From JAZGDL01 sp036477795 (lineage in GTDB: Bacteria; Planctomycetota; Phycisphaerae; UBA1845), in the NCBI GenBank assembly GCA_036477795.1, contig JAZGDL010000328.1, positions 1 through 6,538 of the forward strand: a stretch of DNA of 6,538 nt, written 5' to 3'. Of this stretch, positions 4,761-6,538 are shown piece after piece. The translations under genes were made by a program, and so were the position numbers. Each line of letters opens with the position of its first letter. The first letter of the stretch is position 1. The notes beneath the pieces are model-generated. The model saw only the letters and a program-made list of their open reading frames with translations. It had not been told where the DNA came from and made no database searches.

Positions 4761-5783
4761 ATGATGCCCGGGACGCGATTTCAGGGGAGCAAGCGCAAGC
4801 TGGCTGCGTGGATCGGCACGGAGCTGCAAGGCGTGGAGTACGACACGGTTCTGGACGCATTCGGCGGGACGGGGTCGGTGGGCTACGAGCTGAAAGCGCG
4901 GGGCAAGGCGGTCACCTACAACGATATTCTCAGGTTCAACTACCTGATCGGCAGGGCACTGATCGAAAATCGGGGCCAGCGTCTGTCGGATGAGGCCATC
5001 GACCGGGCGGTGACGCGGGATCCGCGGGAGGTCTACGGAGACTTTGTCGAGCGCACCTTCGGCGGCATCTATTTCACGGATGACGAGAACCGCTGGCTGG
5101 ATACGGCGGCGCTGAACATTGAGCGACTGGCGTCGGCGAGTGAGCGGGCCATCGCGTACTACGCCCTGTTTCAATCCGCGATGGCCAAGCGACCGTACAA
5201 TTTGTTCCACCGGGCCAATCTGTACATGCGGGAGGCCGACGTGGCTCGCACGTTCGGAAACAAGGTCACCTGGGATCGGCCTTTCGAGTCTCACTTTCGC
5301 AAGTTTGCGGCGGAAGCGAATCGGGCGATCTTCGACGGCGGCCGCGATTGCCGGGCGCTGAACGGGGATGCGTTGCGGGTGGAGGGGAAGTATGACCTGG
5401 TGTACATCGATCCGCCGTATGTCAGCGCCCGTGGAGGCGGCGTGAACTATACGGACTTCTATCACTTTCTGGAGGGATTGGCTGATTATGAGCGATGGCC
5501 CCAGCGCGTCGATTTCTCGTCCAAGCACAGACGATTCATACCGGCTGCCGACCCCTGGTCCTCAGCGGCGCACATCTCGCAGGCCTTTGACGCGGTGTTT
5601 GAGCGATTCGCCGATAGCGCCTTGGCAGTTTCCTATCGCAGCGACGGCATTCCCTCGATCGGCGAGCTACGGCGTATGCTGGGGCGTTATAAGTCGCGCG
5701 TGCGGGTGATTGAGCAGGCCAGGTATCAGTACGCCCTTTCCACCAATAAACGTTCCACAGAAGTGCTTCTGGTGGCGACGTAA
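4761..5783 (+). CDS. D12-class DNA N6-adenine methyltransferase (Dam-like, solitary)
   Basis: The product transfers a methyl group from S-adenosylmethionine to N6 of adenine in DNA. From ATG 4761 it is about 340 residues and shows the D12 (PF02086) motif order: RFQGSKRKL (6-14), the AdoMet-binding DAFGGTGSVG (32-41) with acidic partner YND (53-55), the catalytic IDPPY (216-220), then LAVSYRSDG (288-296) and STEVLLVAT at the C-terminus. The region between motif I and DPPY (about 60-205) should hold target recognition; the site recognised cannot be read from sequence. Start choice is uncertain: GTG 4752, ATG 4761 and ATG 4764 are all possible and no strong ribosome site decides. No restriction endonuclease is adjacent, so it is an orphan here. 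It ends 11 bases from the convergent receiver gene with no terminator between. Confidence 0.9.
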   Translation: MMPGTRFQGSKRKLAAWIGTELQGVEYDTVLDAFGGTGSVGYELKARGKAVTYNDILRFNYLIGRALIENRGQRLSDEAIDRAVTRDPREVYGDFVERTFGGIYFTDDENRWLDTAALNIERLASASERAIAYYALFQSAMAKRPYNLFHRANLYMREADVARTFGNKVTWDRPFESHFRKFAAEANRAIFDGGRDCRALNGDALRVEGKYDLVYIDPPYVSARGGGVNYTDFYHFLEGLADYERWPQRVDFSSKHRRFIPAADPWSSAAHISQAFDAVFERFADSALAVSYRSDGIPSIGELRRMLGRYKSRVRVIEQARYQYALSTNKRSTEVLLVAT

Positions 5784-5794
5784 GAAGGCGGCCA

Positions 5795-6205
5795 TCAGGC
5801 GGTTGTGCGGCCGGCCAGAAGCGTCTTGACCAGGTCGACCAGTGCTTTGCGGTCGATGGGCTTGCTCAGGTAGTCGTCGGCCCCGCACTCGGTGGCCCGT
5901 TCAATGTCGCCGGTTTCGTTGAGGGCGGTGATCATCACCACCATGATCTCGCGGGTCTTGGGGCTGTGTTTGATCTGTTTGCAGACTTCAAACCCGCTCA
6001 TCCGCGGCATCATTATGTCCAAGAGCACCAGATCGGGCCGATCTTCGGCGATCCTGGTCATGGCTTCGATGCCGTCCTCGGCGGTCACTATGGTCACGCC
6101 GGGCAGGTCCTCCAGGTAGACCTCCAACAACTCCAGGTTCTGGCGGTTGTCGTCGACTATCAGGATTTTGCCGTTACCAACGGTGCTTGGGTTTCTCTCA
6201 GCCAA
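5795..6205 (-). CDS. Single-domain response regulator (CheY/DivK-like receiver)
   Basis: The predicted product is 136 residues with a lone receiver domain and no output domain. It would accept phosphate from a histidine kinase and act through protein contacts in the cytoplasm. Conserved positions are D18-D19 (KILIVDDN), the phospho-acceptor D63 (LVLLDIMMPRMSG), T93 (MITA) and K115 (LSKPID). All catalytic residues are present, so it should be active. The start is TTG at 6205: AGGAGG at 6212-6217 sits six bases upstream and the domain begins 12 residues in. The open frame continues upstream to 6403 but passes through an 8-bp tandem repeat and lacks a good start. The sequence resembles the receiver of PleD and hybrid-kinase proteins. 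No kinase is in the window. It converges on the methyltransferase gene. Confidence 0.88.
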   Translation of the reverse strand: MAERNPSTVGNGKILIVDDNRQNLELLEVYLEDLPGVTIVTAEDGIEAMTRIAEDRPDLVLLDIMMPRMSGFEVCKQIKHSPKTREIMVVMITALNETGDIERATECGADDYLSKPIDRKALVDLVKTLLAGRTTA

Positions 6206-6211
6206 CTGGTC

Positions 6212-6217
6212 CCTCCT
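6212..6217 (-). promoter_or_regulatory. Ribosome binding site deciding a TTG start
   Basis: A full AGGAGG on the minus strand lies six bases before TTG 6205. No ATG or GTG in frame has a comparable site, so this fixes the start of the response regulator. Confidence 0.7.
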
Positions 6218-6241
6218 GCGTAAGCGATCAGGCGATATCGA

Positions 6242-6270
6242 AGCATAAGCGAGCGAACCGGACAACGCAA
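6242..6270 (-). promoter_or_regulatory. Candidate sigma-70-type promoter of the response regulator
   Basis: On the minus strand, TTGCGT (6270-6265) and TATGCT (6247-6242) are spaced by 17 bases and would place the transcript start about 30 bases before the TTG codon. Each hexamer matches four of six consensus bases (TTGACA, TATAAT). In a G+C-rich genome with unknown sigma preferences this is only a candidate. Confidence 0.35.
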
Positions 6271-6300
6271 CTGTACAGCCGAAGGCACGAAGGGAGAGGA

Positions 6301-6356
6301 AGGGACGGAGGGACGAAGGGACGGAGGGACGGAGGAACGGAGGGACGGAGGAACAG
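6301..6356. repeat. 8-bp tandem repeat (AGGGACGG), seven units
   Basis: Seven consecutive 8-mers occur: AGGGACGG, AGGGACGA, AGGGACGG, AGGGACGG, AGGAACGG, AGGGACGG, AGGAACAG. The preceding bases (6283-6300) look like degraded units. Because 8 is not a multiple of 3, copy change would shift any frame, but no gene is supported across it. It lies about 30 bases upstream of the candidate promoter of the response regulator. Confidence 0.75.
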
Positions 6357-6378
6357 AACCGCGACCGTAAGGGAGCGG
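6356..6378. repeat. Solo arm of palindromic element family I
   Basis: GAACCGCGACCGTAAGGGAG + CGG matches the complement of the inner arm at 384-406 in 22 of 23 bases. The partner arm and the outer TTGTTAGAGTCCCT arm are absent here. It is either a remnant or a shorter member of the family, directly abutting the 8-bp tandem repeat. Confidence 0.7.
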
Positions 6379-6428
6379 CCCTGAGGAGAACGTCAATCCC
6401 CAATCCCCCCCCAATCGTGAAACGAAAA

Positions 6429-6456
6429 GCCCCCCGCCGGCATACCGGCGGGGGGC
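6429..6456 (-). terminator. Intrinsic terminator for the gene at the right edge
   Basis: A perfect 12-bp stem, GCCCCCCGCCGG (6429-6440) and CCGGCGGGGGGC (6445-6456), has the loop CATA. On the minus strand it is followed by TTTTCGTTTC, the classical stem plus T tract. It lies 36 bases past the stop of the partial minus-strand frame at 6492, which fits termination of that gene. Confidence 0.7.
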
Positions 6457-6491
6457 CGCAGTGTGTCTGATTGGAGAACCTTCCCAGCCGC

Positions 6492-6538
6492 TTACGGCTG
6501 CGCCGGCAGTACCTCGCCGGCCCACACCTTGGTCGCGA
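6492..6538 (-). CDS. C-terminal end of an unidentified protein (partial)
   Basis: Entering from the right edge on the minus strand, one frame reads ATKVWAGEVLPAQP and stops with TAA at 6492-6494. Fourteen residues are too few to name a family. The call rests on the well-formed terminator just beyond the stop and on the natural-looking peptide. Another frame could be the true one. Confidence 0.4.
   Translation of the reverse strand, partial: ATKVWAGEVLPAQP

Noticed and set aside
4716..5528. 270-residue open frame antisense to the methyltransferase
   Set aside because: The plus-strand gene has all catalytic motifs in order; the antisense product has no recognisable features.
4461..5783. Integrated element with attachment sites at tRNA-Thr
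   Set aside because: No second copy of the tRNA 3' end and no integrase was found in the window. A boundary outside the window cannot be excluded.
4761..6205. New defence or signalling system made of methyltransferase plus response regulator
   Set aside because: The two genes are convergent, not co-transcribed, and no nuclease, helicase, toxin or sensor gene accompanies them.
6206..6403. Longer N-terminus for the response regulator
   Set aside because: The extension translates the 8-bp repeat into a SVPPxLRP-type peptide. The strong AGGAGG before TTG 6205 gives a better start directly before the domain.

Overview
This G+C-rich window looks like chromosomal DNA from a member of the Planctomycetota or a close relative, possibly Phycisphaerae-like. 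That placement is an inference. It rests on long gene-poor spacers full of small palindromic repeats, a secreted-type beta-repeat protein, a glutamine synthetase with divergent active-region motifs, and stand-alone STAS and receiver proteins. No rRNA or other phylogenetic marker is present to confirm it.

Layout: (1) 1-1078 (+) holds the 3' part of a large glycine/aspartate-rich beta-repeat protein gene. It is split into two reading frames by a 112-113 bp palindromic insertion at about 324-436. (2) 1079-1899 has no convincing gene and carries several hairpins plus one copy of a 60-bp palindromic repeat (1731-1790). (3) 1900-2259 (+) is a small STAS-domain protein. (4) 2269-2337 is an inverted repeat between convergent genes, probably a two-way terminator. 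(5) 2348-3811 (-) is a complete type I glutamine synthetase gene (glnA). (6) 3812-4217 holds a second, inverted copy of the 60-bp repeat and, upstream of glnA on the same strand, a truncated response-regulator receiver domain. (7) 4225-4439 holds a 9-bp-arm hairpin and a five-copy tandem array of a 29-bp palindromic unit. (8) 4461-4532 (-) is tRNA-Thr(CGT). (9) 4533-4760 is non-coding with a strong perfect hairpin. (10) 4761-5783 (+) is a solitary D12-class DNA adenine methyltransferase. It converges, with an 11-base gap, on (11) 5795-6205 (-), a single-domain response regulator that starts at TTG behind a strong Shine-Dalgarno sequence. (12) 6206-6491 contains a candidate promoter, an 8-bp tandem repeat, a solo arm of the palindrome seen in region 1, and a terminator hairpin. 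(13) The right edge appears to hold the last codons of another minus-strand gene.

The genes do not form one pathway. glnA is core nitrogen assimilation (ammonia to glutamine). The STAS protein, intact receiver and receiver remnant are regulatory parts whose partners are not in the window. The methyltransferase has no restriction enzyme beside it. The notable content is the density of small structured repeats, which form several distinct families. One has broken a gene such that removing 113 bp restores the frame exactly. I did not find a recognisable new multi-gene system.
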